The notes beneath the pieces are model-generated. The model did no database searches, was not told where the DNA came from, and was given only the letters and a program-made list of their open reading frames with translations. This document shows positions 7,888 through 16,134 of a DNA stretch of 64,000 nt, in pieces; positions within the stretch are counted from its first letter, which is position 1; each line of letters begins with the position of its first letter. The position numbers were made by a program, and so were the translations under genes. The stretch comes from Phycisphaerales bacterium (GTDB taxonomy: Bacteria; Planctomycetota; Phycisphaerae; Phycisphaerales; UBA1924), in contig CAJPFG010000017.1 in NCBI GenBank assembly GCA_905339235.1, positions 124,001-188,000 on the forward strand, in the 5' to 3' direction.

Positions 7888-9516
7888 ATGCAGCAGCGAG
7901 GTCAGGCACGGGCAGAAAGCGAAAAACCGGGGATCAACGGGGGCTTGGCGGGGGCTGGGCCCCCGTCCCCCGGGTTGACCGGTTCGGTGCAGGGTCCCCC
8001 GGGGGCTCCGGCGCCGGAAGTCGCGTTTCACCTTCTGGACCTGATCGGCGAAGGGGTCGCCCTGGCGACCCGTTCGGGGGTCATCGTTTCCGGAAACGAT
8101 TTCATCCGCCGCCAGTCGGGCGCGATGCTGGAACGCCTGGCCGGAGCCTGCAGGCAGTTCGACCGGGATCGCCCCCTGCCGCCGCCTTCGGCGCCGATTC
8201 CGCCCGCGGGCAATGGGCCGCGGACCGACCTCCTGCTCATCGAGGGCGATCGCTACCTGGAACTCAGCATCACGCCCGACGCCAATACGCTGCCCGCGGG
8301 CCGCTCGGAGCAACTGGTCCTGGTGCTGCGCGACGTCACGCCGGCGCGTCGGCTTCAGCAGCGCATCAACGCGATCGATCAGGCCGGCAGCGAACTCGTC
8401 CGGTTTGATCCGGACTACGTCCGCAAGCACAACGCCCACGAGCGACTGAAACTCCTCGAAACCAAGATCGTGCGGGTTGCGAGCGATCTGCTGCACTTCG
8501 ATCACTTCGCGATCCGGCTGCTCGACGATCGGTCGGGGAAACTCGAACTGGTCATCGGCTGCAATCTCCCGCCGGACTTTGACTCGTTCGTGATCCGGCC
8601 GGCGCTGGAGGGGCACGGCATCAGCGGGTACGTGGCCGCGTCGGGGCGCACGTACGTATGCGAGGACATCGCGAGCGATTCGCTCTACCTTCCGGGAGTG
8701 GAGGGGGCGAGGTCGTCGCTGACCGTGCCGCTGCGGCTTCAGGACAAGGTGATCGGAATCATGAACGTGGAGAGCCTCCAGCCGATGGCCTTCGGCGAAG
8801 AGGAGCGCCAACTGGGCGAGATCTTCGCCCGCTACATCGCGGTGGCGCTCCACATGCTCGACCTGCTCGTCGTCGAGCGGAGCACGACCAACATCTCGAT
8901 CACCGGACGCGTCGCGACGGAACTTCGCGACCCCATCGAGGACATCGCCCACGAGGTGGAGGTGCTCCGCTCCCAGTTGGCGCCGTCCGACGCGAGCGCG
9001 GCCTCTCACCTCGAGCGGATCACCAGCGATCTGAGTTCCATCCGCCAGCGCCTCGTCGAGTGCGCCGCCGGCCCCAACACGCTGCTGGGGGTCGAAAAGG
9101 CCCTGTCGCACAAGGGGCCCGATCCGATCATCCAGGGCCGGCACATCCTGGTCGCCGACGACGAGCAGCGCATCCGCAAGACCATCGGCGACGTGCTGAC
9201 CGTCCGCGGCGCGCACGTCACCGTGTGCGAGAACGGAACGCAGGCCATCGCCACGCTCGAATCCTCCGGCGCGGGCGCGTTCGATCTGGTGATTTCCGAC
9301 ATCCGCATGCCCGACCACAACGGGTACGAGGTCTTTGCGGCCGCGAAAAAGCACTCGCCCGCGGCCCCCGTCATTCTCATGACCGGCTTCGGCTACGACC
9401 CGCATCACTCCATCGTCCGGGCGTCGCAGGAGGGCCTGCAGACCGTGCTCTTCAAGCCGTTCCAGGTGGAGCGGCTGCTCGATGACGTGCGCAAGGCGCT
9501 GGTCGGCAAGAAGTAA
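7888..9516 (+). CDS. PAS/GAF-domain protein with C-terminal response-regulator receiver
   Basis: A 542-residue cytoplasmic signalling protein. After a Gly/Pro-rich N-terminus, residues about 45-150 look like a PAS-like sensor, about 190-320 form a GAF domain (HFAIRLLDDRSGKLELV, GISGYVAASGRTYVCEDI), and about 335-395 are helical, recalling a histidine-kinase dimerisation region but without a clear phosphoacceptor His. A receiver domain ends the protein: acidic pair ADDEQR, phosphoacceptor Asp 471 in ISDIRMPD, Thr in MTGFG and Lys in LFKPFQ. There is no kinase ATPase domain and no DNA-binding domain. It probably receives phosphate from another kinase. The in-frame ATG at 7795 is an alternative start, but codons 7795-7887 lack the GC-rich third positions of real genes here. 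Its stop abuts that of prmC. Confidence 0.8.
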   Translation: MQQRGQARAESEKPGINGGLAGAGPPSPGLTGSVQGPPGAPAPEVAFHLLDLIGEGVALATRSGVIVSGNDFIRRQSGAMLERLAGACRQFDRDRPLPPPSAPIPPAGNGPRTDLLLIEGDRYLELSITPDANTLPAGRSEQLVLVLRDVTPARRLQQRINAIDQAGSELVRFDPDYVRKHNAHERLKLLETKIVRVASDLLHFDHFAIRLLDDRSGKLELVIGCNLPPDFDSFVIRPALEGHGISGYVAASGRTYVCEDIASDSLYLPGVEGARSSLTVPLRLQDKVIGIMNVESLQPMAFGEEERQLGEIFARYIAVALHMLDLLVVERSTTNISITGRVATELRDPIEDIAHEVEVLRSQLAPSDASAASHLERITSDLSSIRQRLVECAAGPNTLLGVEKALSHKGPDPIIQGRHILVADDEQRIRKTIGDVLTVRGAHVTVCENGTQAIATLESSGAGAFDLVISDIRMPDHNGYEVFAAAKKHSPAAPVILMTGFGYDPHHSIVRASQEGLQTVLFKPFQVERLLDDVRKALVGKK

Positions 9517-10440
9517 TCACCGTTCGGCGAGCACCACGCGGGGCAGGCCTTCCGTGTCGTTGAGAACCCGCACGTTGTTCAGACCACCGGCGTCGCGCGC
9601 CAGCGAGGCCGCCTCCGCGGCGCGCGAGTCGGCAACCTCGATCAGCAGCACACCGCCGGGCTTGAGAAGCCGCGGGCCGTCGGCCAGCAGGCGGCGCACG
9701 AAGTCCAGCCCGTCCGCGCCGCCCCGAAGCGCCTTGTGCGGTTCGTGCTCGCGGACGTTGATCCCCACCTTGTCGGGCCATTCATCATCGGGGATATAGG
9801 GTGGGTTGCTGACGAGGTAGTCCAGCGACCCCTCGCCCCGCGCCAGCGGGTGTTCCGCGAGCGGGGCGAGAAGGTCTCCCCGCAGGATTTCGAGCCGGTC
9901 TCCCACGCCGTGCCGGGAAACGTTGGACCCAGCGACCGCGAGGGCGTCCGCGCAGATATCGGTGGCCACGCCTCGCGCGCCCGGCAGATGCTTCAGCAGC
10001 GTAACGGCGATGCACCCCGAGCCGGTGCACACGTCGGCGAAGAAGACGCCCTCGCCCGCCAGCCCGGCCGCGCCGTGGCGCGAGCGGTGATGCTGAAGGA
10101 CCTCCTGCACGATTGTCTCGGTGGCGGCGCGCGGGATCAGCACTCGCTTGTCCACGTGAAACTGCAGGCCGAAAAACCACGCCTCACCGACGAGATACTG
10201 CACCGGCTCGTGCTTGAGGGCGCGGCCTACGAGATCCCGCAGCGACTGCCGCTCCAACGGCGTCGCGGGCCGGTCCGGATCCATGTAGAGCCGAAGCCGC
10301 TCGCAGCCGATGACGTGCGACATCAGCATCTCCGCCATCAGGCGCGGGGAATCCAGCCCTTTCTTGGTGAAGGAGGCGCCCATCCACGCGAGAAGACGCC
10401 GCGTGGTCCAGACATCGGAAGTGGCGGGGTGGTTGGGCAC
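9517..10440 (-). CDS. prmC: Release factor glutamine methyltransferase
   Basis: PrmC methylates the glutamine of the GGQ motif in peptide-chain release factors RF1 and RF2, using S-adenosylmethionine. The 307-residue protein has the helical N-terminal domain (TRRLLAWMGASFTKKGLDSP) at about 12-32, the SAM-binding motif DVCTGSG at 136-142 and the catalytic NPPY at 212-215. The linker QYLVGEAWFFGLQF and LIPRAATE are also family signatures. The frame is open much further upstream, but that part overlaps purD on the other strand. The GTG at 10440 is the only start that gives a normal N-terminus. The gene is divergent from purD, and its stop touches the stop of the receiver gene. In many bacteria it follows prfA, which is not seen here. 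Confidence 0.9.
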   Translation of the reverse strand: MPNHPATSDVWTTRRLLAWMGASFTKKGLDSPRLMAEMLMSHVIGCERLRLYMDPDRPATPLERQSLRDLVGRALKHEPVQYLVGEAWFFGLQFHVDKRVLIPRAATETIVQEVLQHHRSRHGAAGLAGEGVFFADVCTGSGCIAVTLLKHLPGARGVATDICADALAVAGSNVSRHGVGDRLEILRGDLLAPLAEHPLARGEGSLDYLVSNPPYIPDDEWPDKVGINVREHEPHKALRGGADGLDFVRRLLADGPRLLKPGGVLLIEVADSRAAEAASLARDAGGLNNVRVLNDTEGLPRVVLAER

Positions 10441-10572
10441 GGGCGGGGTAAGGCGTCTGGGCTTCAGGATCCGGCGTATCAGGGCTTCGGGGCGTTCCGG
10501 CGGCGCAACGTTGGAGTCGGAGTTTACGCGCTCATGCCCTGACGCCCTCTCCCCCTCCCCTACACTCGTGCA

Positions 10573-11985
10573 ATGTCCCGACTCAACGTCCTGCTTATCG
10601 GTGGTGGAGGTCGCGAGCACGCGCTTGCATTGGCGATCCGCCGTTCGCCTCGCCTGGGCTCTTTCTTCGCCACCCATACCGACAATCCCGGGATCGCGGC
10701 CGTCGCCCGTCCCGTTGATGTGCCCGTGAACATCCGCGAGATCTACCGACTGCAGCAGTTCTGCGAAAAGAACGACATCGGCCTGATTATCGTGGGGCCG
10801 GAGGAGCCTCTGGCGGAAGGATTCGCCGACAAGTTGGCGACCCCGCGCACGAAGGTGTTCGGCCCCTCGGCCGCGGCGGCGCGGCTCGAGGCCGACAAGG
10901 CCTGGTCCAAGCAACTCATGCGATCCGCGTCGATCCCCACCGCGGAAGCCCGGGTCTTCAGCAACGCGGACTCGGCGCGGGCGTATGTGGAGTCCCGTGA
11001 AAAGGACGATCCCGCGCTCACCAAACTCTTCGAAGAGGTCGCAAAGATCAACGACCTTGCGGAGCGCCGTCGCATCGTCGATCTGCGGACCCGCGACAGC
11101 CGCGACCTGCAGAGCGCTTTCAACACCCAGCGCCCGGATCTCCCTGTCATCAAGGCCTCCGGCCTGGCCAAGGGCAAGGGCGTGGTCGTGCCCGGCACGC
11201 TCGCCGAGGCGCTCGCGGCCATCGACGCGATCATGGTGAAGCGCGTCTATGGAGACGCCGGCCGGCAGATCGTCATCGAGGAACGACTCGACGGTCCGGA
11301 AGTCTCAGTGCTCGCGCTCTGCGACGGCCGGAACCTGTACATCCTTCCGCCCTGCCAGGATCACAAGCGGCTCCGCGACAACGACCTGGGGCCCAATACC
11401 GGGGGCATGGGAGCCTTCTGCCCGTCGAACTCGATCGACGAAGCGCTGATGTCCCGCGTCGAACGCGAGGTGCTCGTTCCGACAGTTGACGCGCTCCGCC
11501 GCGACGATGTCGAGTTCCGCGGCGTGCTCTACGCGGGGCTGATGCTCACCCACGCCGGGCCGAAAGTCCTGGAGTTCAACGTTCGCTTCGGCGATCCTGA
11601 GTGCCAGCCGCTCATGGCCCGATTCCGCGGGGACATTCTCGACTTGTTCGAGGCCGTGTGCGACGGACGGCTCGACCAGATCGATCCGGAGTGGGATCCG
11701 CGCCCGGCGTGCTGCGTCGTGCTGGCCAGCGAGGGCTATCCCGAGAAGCCCAGGACCGGCGTGGTGATCACCGGCCTCGAAGCCGCGGCCTCGATCCCCG
11801 ATGTCACGATCACGCATGCCGGCACGCGTCGCGCGGCGAACGGGGACATCGTCACCGCGGGCGGGCGCGTGCTGGGAGTGACGGCGCTGGGCGACACGAT
11901 GCAGGACGCCCGGCAAAAGGCCTACCAGGCCGTGGAGCGCATCCGGTTTCCGGGCATGACCTACCGCACGGACATCGCGAAGTGA
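10573..11985 (+). CDS. purD: Phosphoribosylamine-glycine ligase (GAR synthetase)
   Basis: PurD catalyses the second step of purine synthesis, joining glycine to phosphoribosylamine with ATP. The N-terminal nucleotide-fold motif VLLIGGGGREHAL is at 7-18. The ATP-grasp core follows with KASGLAKGKG (194-203), GPEVSVLALCDG, NTGGMGAFCPS and EFNVRFGDPECQ. The C-terminal domain is present in full. At 470 residues it is longer than the usual 420-430, because about 45 residues (roughly 143-189, charged and helical) are inserted just before the ATP-binding KASGLAKGKG segment. The rest is canonical, so activity is likely retained. It is followed 16 bases later by the convergent DUF4340 gene. It is not in a purine operon here. 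Confidence 0.95.
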   Translation: MSRLNVLLIGGGGREHALALAIRRSPRLGSFFATHTDNPGIAAVARPVDVPVNIREIYRLQQFCEKNDIGLIIVGPEEPLAEGFADKLATPRTKVFGPSAAAARLEADKAWSKQLMRSASIPTAEARVFSNADSARAYVESREKDDPALTKLFEEVAKINDLAERRRIVDLRTRDSRDLQSAFNTQRPDLPVIKASGLAKGKGVVVPGTLAEALAAIDAIMVKRVYGDAGRQIVIEERLDGPEVSVLALCDGRNLYILPPCQDHKRLRDNDLGPNTGGMGAFCPSNSIDEALMSRVEREVLVPTVDALRRDDVEFRGVLYAGLMLTHAGPKVLEFNVRFGDPECQPLMARFRGDILDLFEAVCDGRLDQIDPEWDPRPACCVVLASEGYPEKPRTGVVITGLEAAASIPDVTITHAGTRRAANGDIVTAGGRVLGVTALGDTMQDARQKAYQAVERIRFPGMTYRTDIAK

Positions 11986-12001
11986 GTTCGCGCGGGGCGG
12001 C

Positions 12002-13399
12002 TCATCCTTCGGGGGTGGTCTTGTCCTTGAGCCAGTCGATCACCGGCTGAAACTCGCCCGCGGGATAAACCCGGGACACTTTCCGGCTCCTCACGATCAG
12101 AACCTCGGTCTGGCCCGAGGTCAGCGGCACCGACCCGAGCAAAAACTCCAGAGACTCGGCCTCCAGCCCGCCCAACATCAGCGCCGCGCGCCCGAACGGC
12201 TTGGCGTTGGCGGGTGGCGAAAGCGTGGCAGCCCCGGCCCGAGTGTCGCAGAGCAGGCTCAACAACGCCTTGAGACCATCCGCATCGGCGGGCAATAGGG
12301 CCTTCGCAGCCGGGCCGCGGCCCATCGTCCAGCCGTCGAGCGATCGAACGAACTCGGCGCGCCAGCGGTCGGACGCGACCCCGATCTCGCCGACTCGCAC
12401 TTCCTGCACGTCGGCGCTGACGACCTGTGACGCGACGCGCGAAAGGTACGGCCCGGCCTCGGCCGTGATATCGGCGACATCGGCGATCCGGACGTCGATC
12501 GAAGTCGGCCCCCACGCCTGGCGTTCCGCGCCGTTTTCCAGCCACGTCGCGCGGGCCACTCCCATGAGCGTGTCGGCCGCCGATTCGTACAGTTTGACGG
12601 TCTGCCGCAGCACGCGAGTGCGATCGGCGCTACGGATGGGTGTTTCGACCGTCACCACCAGCACCGGGCTGAACGTCTCGACCTCCACCGGGTTACGTGG
12701 CGAGGTCCGCGTCTGGATCGACGCGAGATGACGCACCAGCCCCTGGCAGATTTCCGCCTCGGCCGGCTCCGGCACCGGAAACATCATCCCCCAGCGGTTC
12801 CGCGATCGCTGCAGTTCCACCGCACGGGCGCCCTGATCGACGCGGACGGCCGCGGGCTCGCCCGGCGCGAACGAAATCAACGAATCATCGCGCCAGGCCC
12901 GCATCCCCTCGCTCGTGAACACGTTCGCGAGCGCCCCGCCCGCGATGACCGTCCGTGGACTTCGCGGATCGGGAATCCGCACGGGAGTTCCGCCGCCCAC
13001 CATGAAGCGGCTGATTTCCACTGATCGCTCCTCGCCCGCCACGATGGTTACGGTGGTGCCATCGAGCGATTGAGTGTCTCCGTCGGCCGCGGGCAGCGAG
13101 TCCAACTCGGCCAGCAGCCGCAGGGCGCCGCGTACCTGATCCTCGCGGGCGAGAAACGACCCCCCGGAACCTCCCAAGTCGATGATGAACAGACCGCTGT
13201 CGTCGAGCCTCCGCACCGTCGCTGAGGAAGTGGGGGAGAACTGGACCTTGATCGCCGCGACGCTTGATTGATCGGCCGCGCTCATCCACACGCGTGGCGG
13301 GGCCACAGGCTTCGGCGGATTCTTCGCCTTCAGGAGCGCCCACGCCGCCAGCCCCAGCACACACGCCGCTATCCACGCGATGATCGCCGCTCGCTGCAT
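12002..13399 (-). CDS. DUF4340-type secreted/membrane-anchored protein
   Basis: A 465-residue protein with one N-terminal membrane helix (about 4-23, IIAWIAACVLGLAAWALL) and a large exported region of repeated beta-rich units, such as DDSGLFIIDLGG and the Trp-containing segment SLDGWTMGRG. This is the pattern of DUF4340, a family usually encoded beside ABC-2 permease and GldG-type genes, where it is thought to be the outside part of the exporter. Here it sits between purD and metF, about 4.4 kb from the nearest edge of the exporter operon at 3607-7611, so partnership is an inference. The start is the ATG at 13399, with a basic residue before the helix. Tail-to-tail arrangement with purD leaves 16 bases between stops. 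Confidence 0.6.
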   Translation of the reverse strand: MQRAAIIAWIAACVLGLAAWALLKAKNPPKPVAPPRVWMSAADQSSVAAIKVQFSPTSSATVRRLDDSGLFIIDLGGSGGSFLAREDQVRGALRLLAELDSLPAADGDTQSLDGTTVTIVAGEERSVEISRFMVGGGTPVRIPDPRSPRTVIAGGALANVFTSEGMRAWRDDSLISFAPGEPAAVRVDQGARAVELQRSRNRWGMMFPVPEPAEAEICQGLVRHLASIQTRTSPRNPVEVETFSPVLVVTVETPIRSADRTRVLRQTVKLYESAADTLMGVARATWLENGAERQAWGPTSIDVRIADVADITAEAGPYLSRVASQVVSADVQEVRVGEIGVASDRWRAEFVRSLDGWTMGRGPAAKALLPADADGLKALLSLLCDTRAGAATLSPPANAKPFGRAALMLGGLEAESLEFLLGSVPLTSGQTEVLIVRSRKVSRVYPAGEFQPVIDWLKDKTTPEG

Positions 13400-13433
13400 G
13401 CGGCAAGTCTAACCGCCGAACGCTCGCGCGGGA

Positions 13434-14348
13434 TTACGCCCGGAGATCTCGCGAGTCTCGCACGCCGAGAGTGGCGTAGATCTCGCGGGTGGCCGTGGAA
13501 CGATTCAGCGTGTAGAAGTGGATTCCGGCGACGCCGTGGTCGAGCAGATCGCGGCATTGCTCGGTGGCCCAGTGGATGCCCACGCGCTTCACGGCCTCTT
13601 CGTCTCCGCCCGTGCGGTTGATCGCACGCACCAGCGGCGCGGGGAAGCGCGAGCCCAGGGCAAGGTCCGCCATCTTGCGCATGCCCGTCAGGCTGGTCAC
13701 CGGCATCACGCCCGCGATGATCGGCGCCTTGATTCCGGCCATCTCGCACCGTGCTCTGAAGTCGTAGAAGTCCCGGTTGTCGAAGAACAACTGCGTGGCG
13801 ATGAAGTCGGCTCCTTCGTCCACTTTTGCCTTCAGGTGGTCCAGTTCGTGCAGCCGATTGGGCGTTTCGGCGTGTCCTTCCGGGTAGCCGGCCACCCCGA
13901 TGCCAAACCCTCGGCGGTCGGGGTGCAAGTGCCTGTCGTTGAACGCCCGGATGTGCCTCACGAGGTCCGCGGCGTATCGCAAGCCCTTCCAGGGAGATTG
14001 GCCGTTGTCGCCCGCCTTGGGGATGTCGCCCCGCAACGCCATGATGTTGCAGATCCCCGCCTTCGCATAGCGCGCGAGGATGGCCTCGATATCTTCGGGC
14101 GAGTGGCTGACGCACGTCAGGTGCGGAATCGGGTCGAGCGTCGTGCCGGTCCGGAGTTTGACGACCAGATCGTGGGTCAGTTCACGAGTCGAGCCCCCCG
14201 CGCCGTACGTGACCGAGACGAACGAGGGGCAAAGCCCTTCCAACTGGCTGATGTTCGTGAACAAGTCCGCGAAGCCACTCTCACCCTTCGGAGGGAAGAA
14301 CTCGAAGGAGAAGGTGGTCCCCTGGCTGAAGATGTCGCGGATGTGCAT
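13434..14348 (-). CDS. metF: Methylenetetrahydrofolate reductase
   Basis: A 304-residue flavoenzyme that reduces 5,10-methylenetetrahydrofolate to 5-methyltetrahydrofolate, the methyl donor for methionine synthesis. The N-terminal SFEFFPPK carries the catalytic Glu at 16. SVTYGAGGSTR, HLTCVSH, NIMALRGD and ATQLFFDN are the folate and FAD motifs of the TIM-barrel family, and the length is normal. The frame extends 29 codons upstream, but the ATG at 14348 aligns with the family N-terminus and lies about 15 bases after the likely transcription start of a candidate promoter (TATACT at 14370-14375). No methionine synthase gene lies in the window. Confidence 0.95.
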   Translation of the reverse strand: MHIRDIFSQGTTFSFEFFPPKGESGFADLFTNISQLEGLCPSFVSVTYGAGGSTRELTHDLVVKLRTGTTLDPIPHLTCVSHSPEDIEAILARYAKAGICNIMALRGDIPKAGDNGQSPWKGLRYAADLVRHIRAFNDRHLHPDRRGFGIGVAGYPEGHAETPNRLHELDHLKAKVDEGADFIATQLFFDNRDFYDFRARCEMAGIKAPIIAGVMPVTSLTGMRKMADLALGSRFPAPLVRAINRTGGDEEAVKRVGIHWATEQCRDLLDHGVAGIHFYTLNRSTATREIYATLGVRDSRDLRA

Positions 14349-14369
14349 GTTCAGGAACCCAAGCCAACT

Positions 14370-14398
14370 AGTATAGCCTATCATCCGGATGAACGGAT
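14370..14398 (-). promoter_or_regulatory. Candidate metF promoter with palindromic operator
   Basis: On the minus strand TATACT (14370-14375) lies about 22 bases before the metF start codon. Immediately upstream, in the spacer, is the perfect 12-base palindrome TCATCCGGATGA (14381-14392). The hexamer 17 bases upstream of the -10 box (ATCCGT) is a poor -35 match, so this would be a weak or activator/repressor-controlled promoter. A regulator bound to the palindrome would block RNA polymerase. The sequence is not a MetJ box, and the regulator is unknown. Confidence 0.35.
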
Positions 14399-14468
14399 AA
14401 AGCCGCGGGCCCAAGGACTTCTCCTGCCTGTCCATCGGCGGGAAGCCGCTCCGAGTTGATTATGGGGC

Positions 14469-15338
14469 CTACTTCTTCTTGCCCGGGATCAGGTCGCCGA
14501 TGCCCTTGATCACGCCCTCCGCCCCCTTCTTGACCGCCTCACCGGCCTCTCCGCCGATCTTGGTCAGGCCCTCAGCGAGTTTCTGGGCCGATTCGCCAGC
14601 CTTTCCGATCACCTCAACCCCGAACTTGCCAACCCCTTCCAACTGGGCCAGGCCGCCCTTAAGTTCTCCCAGTACATCCCCCGGGATGATGTTGCCTCCG
14701 GCTTCCGCGGCGGTCGCCAGGATTGCCTTGACCGCCACGCCGGTGATCTGGCCCAACGTCATGCCGCCCTCGGCGGTGCCGACGTCTTTGAGTTTGATTT
14801 CATGGATGGGCACCGTCACGGCGGGCATTCCCATCATCCGAACGCGAACCTCCACATCCTTGATGACGAGTTCACGCACGATGAACTTCTTGCCCTCGGT
14901 CTCCTCCTTGGGCTTGGCCGCGGGGTCCTTGCTCTCGAACTTCTTGAGATTGTCGAGGATCTGCTGGTAGTTGGAGCCCTTGGAGGTTCGTTCGAGGTTC
15001 ACCTTGACGGTGTCAAGCGAGAGTTTGGGCACCTCGATCACGTCCTTGCCCAGGGAACCCAGGTTGGCCTCGACGCCGCCGGTGCCGAGGTGAAAGAAGT
15101 GGGGGCCCTCGAAGCCGGTGGGATTGGCGACGTTGAGTTTGGACATGCCGAACTTGCCGGACATGATGCCCACATCGGCGGATTCGAGCGTAGTGGGCAC
15201 GCCCATGGCGTAGGTGCCGCCGCGCTCGATCGCCGTTCTGGCGATGGAATCGACATAGAAAACGGCGACGGCGAGCGCGAGCACGACGACGGCGAGCAGC
15301 CCTCCCGACGCGATAAGGATTTTTTTACCGAGTTTCAT
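14469..15338 (-). CDS. AsmA-like membrane-anchored protein
   Basis: A 289-residue protein with a Lys-rich start and one membrane helix (about 7-29), followed by an exported beta-rich domain. The sequence VDSIARTAIERGGTYAMGVPTTLESADVGIMSGKF is typical of the first repeat of AsmA / DUF748 proteins, envelope proteins linked to lipid transport and outer-membrane assembly. Next comes a charged linker with FESKDPAAKPKEETEGKK at about 135-152. The C-terminal third has Gly/Ala/Lys-rich amphipathic helices with repeated EGVGKFG, EGLTKIG and EGVIKGIG units. It is much shorter than E. coli AsmA (about 600 residues), so it holds one repeat only. It is divergent from the methyltransferase gene. Confidence 0.65.
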   Translation of the reverse strand: MKLGKKILIASGGLLAVVVLALAVAVFYVDSIARTAIERGGTYAMGVPTTLESADVGIMSGKFGMSKLNVANPTGFEGPHFFHLGTGGVEANLGSLGKDVIEVPKLSLDTVKVNLERTSKGSNYQQILDNLKKFESKDPAAKPKEETEGKKFIVRELVIKDVEVRVRMMGMPAVTVPIHEIKLKDVGTAEGGMTLGQITGVAVKAILATAAEAGGNIIPGDVLGELKGGLAQLEGVGKFGVEVIGKAGESAQKLAEGLTKIGGEAGEAVKKGAEGVIKGIGDLIPGKKK

Positions 15339-15441
15339 GAGTTGGCTCCTGAGGCGACATGATTATGGTATCGAAGTTCGGAATGCAAGGCCGCGCCAGT
15401 GCCGGTCCGGGCCGCGCCGGATCGCGCTGATAGACTGCGCC

Positions 15442-16134
15442 GTGCGCACCCGCCATCGAACCGCCGAGTTGATGGACGATCCTTCCCTGGACGAGCGCGA
15501 GCACCGGCGGGCCCTCCGGGCCCTCTCGCTTCTCAATCGTGTCAGCGCCGTGGTCTCCTCGTACGCCCCGTTCGTCGAACGCCTGGCGCGCGAGCGCGGA
15601 ACGATCCGCATGCTCGACGTCGCCACGGGCGGCGGAGACGTGCCGGTCGCGCTCGCCCTACTGGCCGCCCGACGCGGCCTGAGACTCGAGATGTCCGCGT
15701 GCGACATCAGCGCTGTCGCGCTGGCGCAGGCCGCCTCGCACGCCGCGCAGGCGGGCGTTCCCATCACGCTCCATCGCTGCGACGTACTGCGGACGCCCCT
15801 GCCCTCGGGCTTCGATATCGTCACGTGCGGCCTGTTTCTCCATCACCTGGACGAGCAGCCGACGGTGGGCGCGCTCCGCGCCATGGCCGCCGCCACGACC
15901 GGTTGGCTCCTCGTCAGCGATCTTCGCCGCACCCGGATCGGCATGGCGCTCGCCTGGGCCGTGCCGCGAGTCGTGTCGCGCTCACGGATCGTGCGGACCG
16001 ACGCGGTTCTCTCCGTCCGCGGCGCGTATTCGATCGGGGAACTCCGCGGGCTGGCCGATGACGCGGGGCTCCACGGCGCGGCGATCAATCCGGCATGGCC
16101 TCAGCGCATGCTCCTGTCCTGGAGGCGCCCGTGA
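15442..16134 (+). CDS. SAM-dependent methyltransferase of the type III PKS operon
   Basis: A 230-residue class I methyltransferase. The nucleotide-binding motif LDVATGGGD lies at 58-66, the acidic motif II (CDISAVALAQAA) follows, and FDIVTCGLFLHHLDE marks motif IV. The N-terminal AELMDDPSLDEREHRRALRAL is shared by methyltransferases found beside type III polyketide synthases. GTG at 15442 is chosen over ATG 15472 because the preceding residues are part of that conserved block. The gene overlaps the next by four bases (GTGA), so the three genes 15442-18355 are one translationally coupled operon. It probably methylates the polyketide product, on O or C. A menaquinone-type role cannot be excluded from sequence alone. 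Confidence 0.8.
   Translation: MRTRHRTAELMDDPSLDEREHRRALRALSLLNRVSAVVSSYAPFVERLARERGTIRMLDVATGGGDVPVALALLAARRGLRLEMSACDISAVALAQAASHAAQAGVPITLHRCDVLRTPLPSGFDIVTCGLFLHHLDEQPTVGALRAMAAATTGWLLVSDLRRTRIGMALAWAVPRVVSRSRIVRTDAVLSVRGAYSIGELRGLADDAGLHGAAINPAWPQRMLLSWRRP

Noticed and set aside
10441-10914. N-terminal extension of PrmC
   Set aside because: It overlaps purD on the other strand and has no similarity to PrmC. The GTG at 10440 gives the standard N-terminus.
14349-14468. SAM or cobalamin riboswitch before metF
   Set aside because: The likely transcription start is only about 15 bases before the start codon, leaving no room for a riboswitch.
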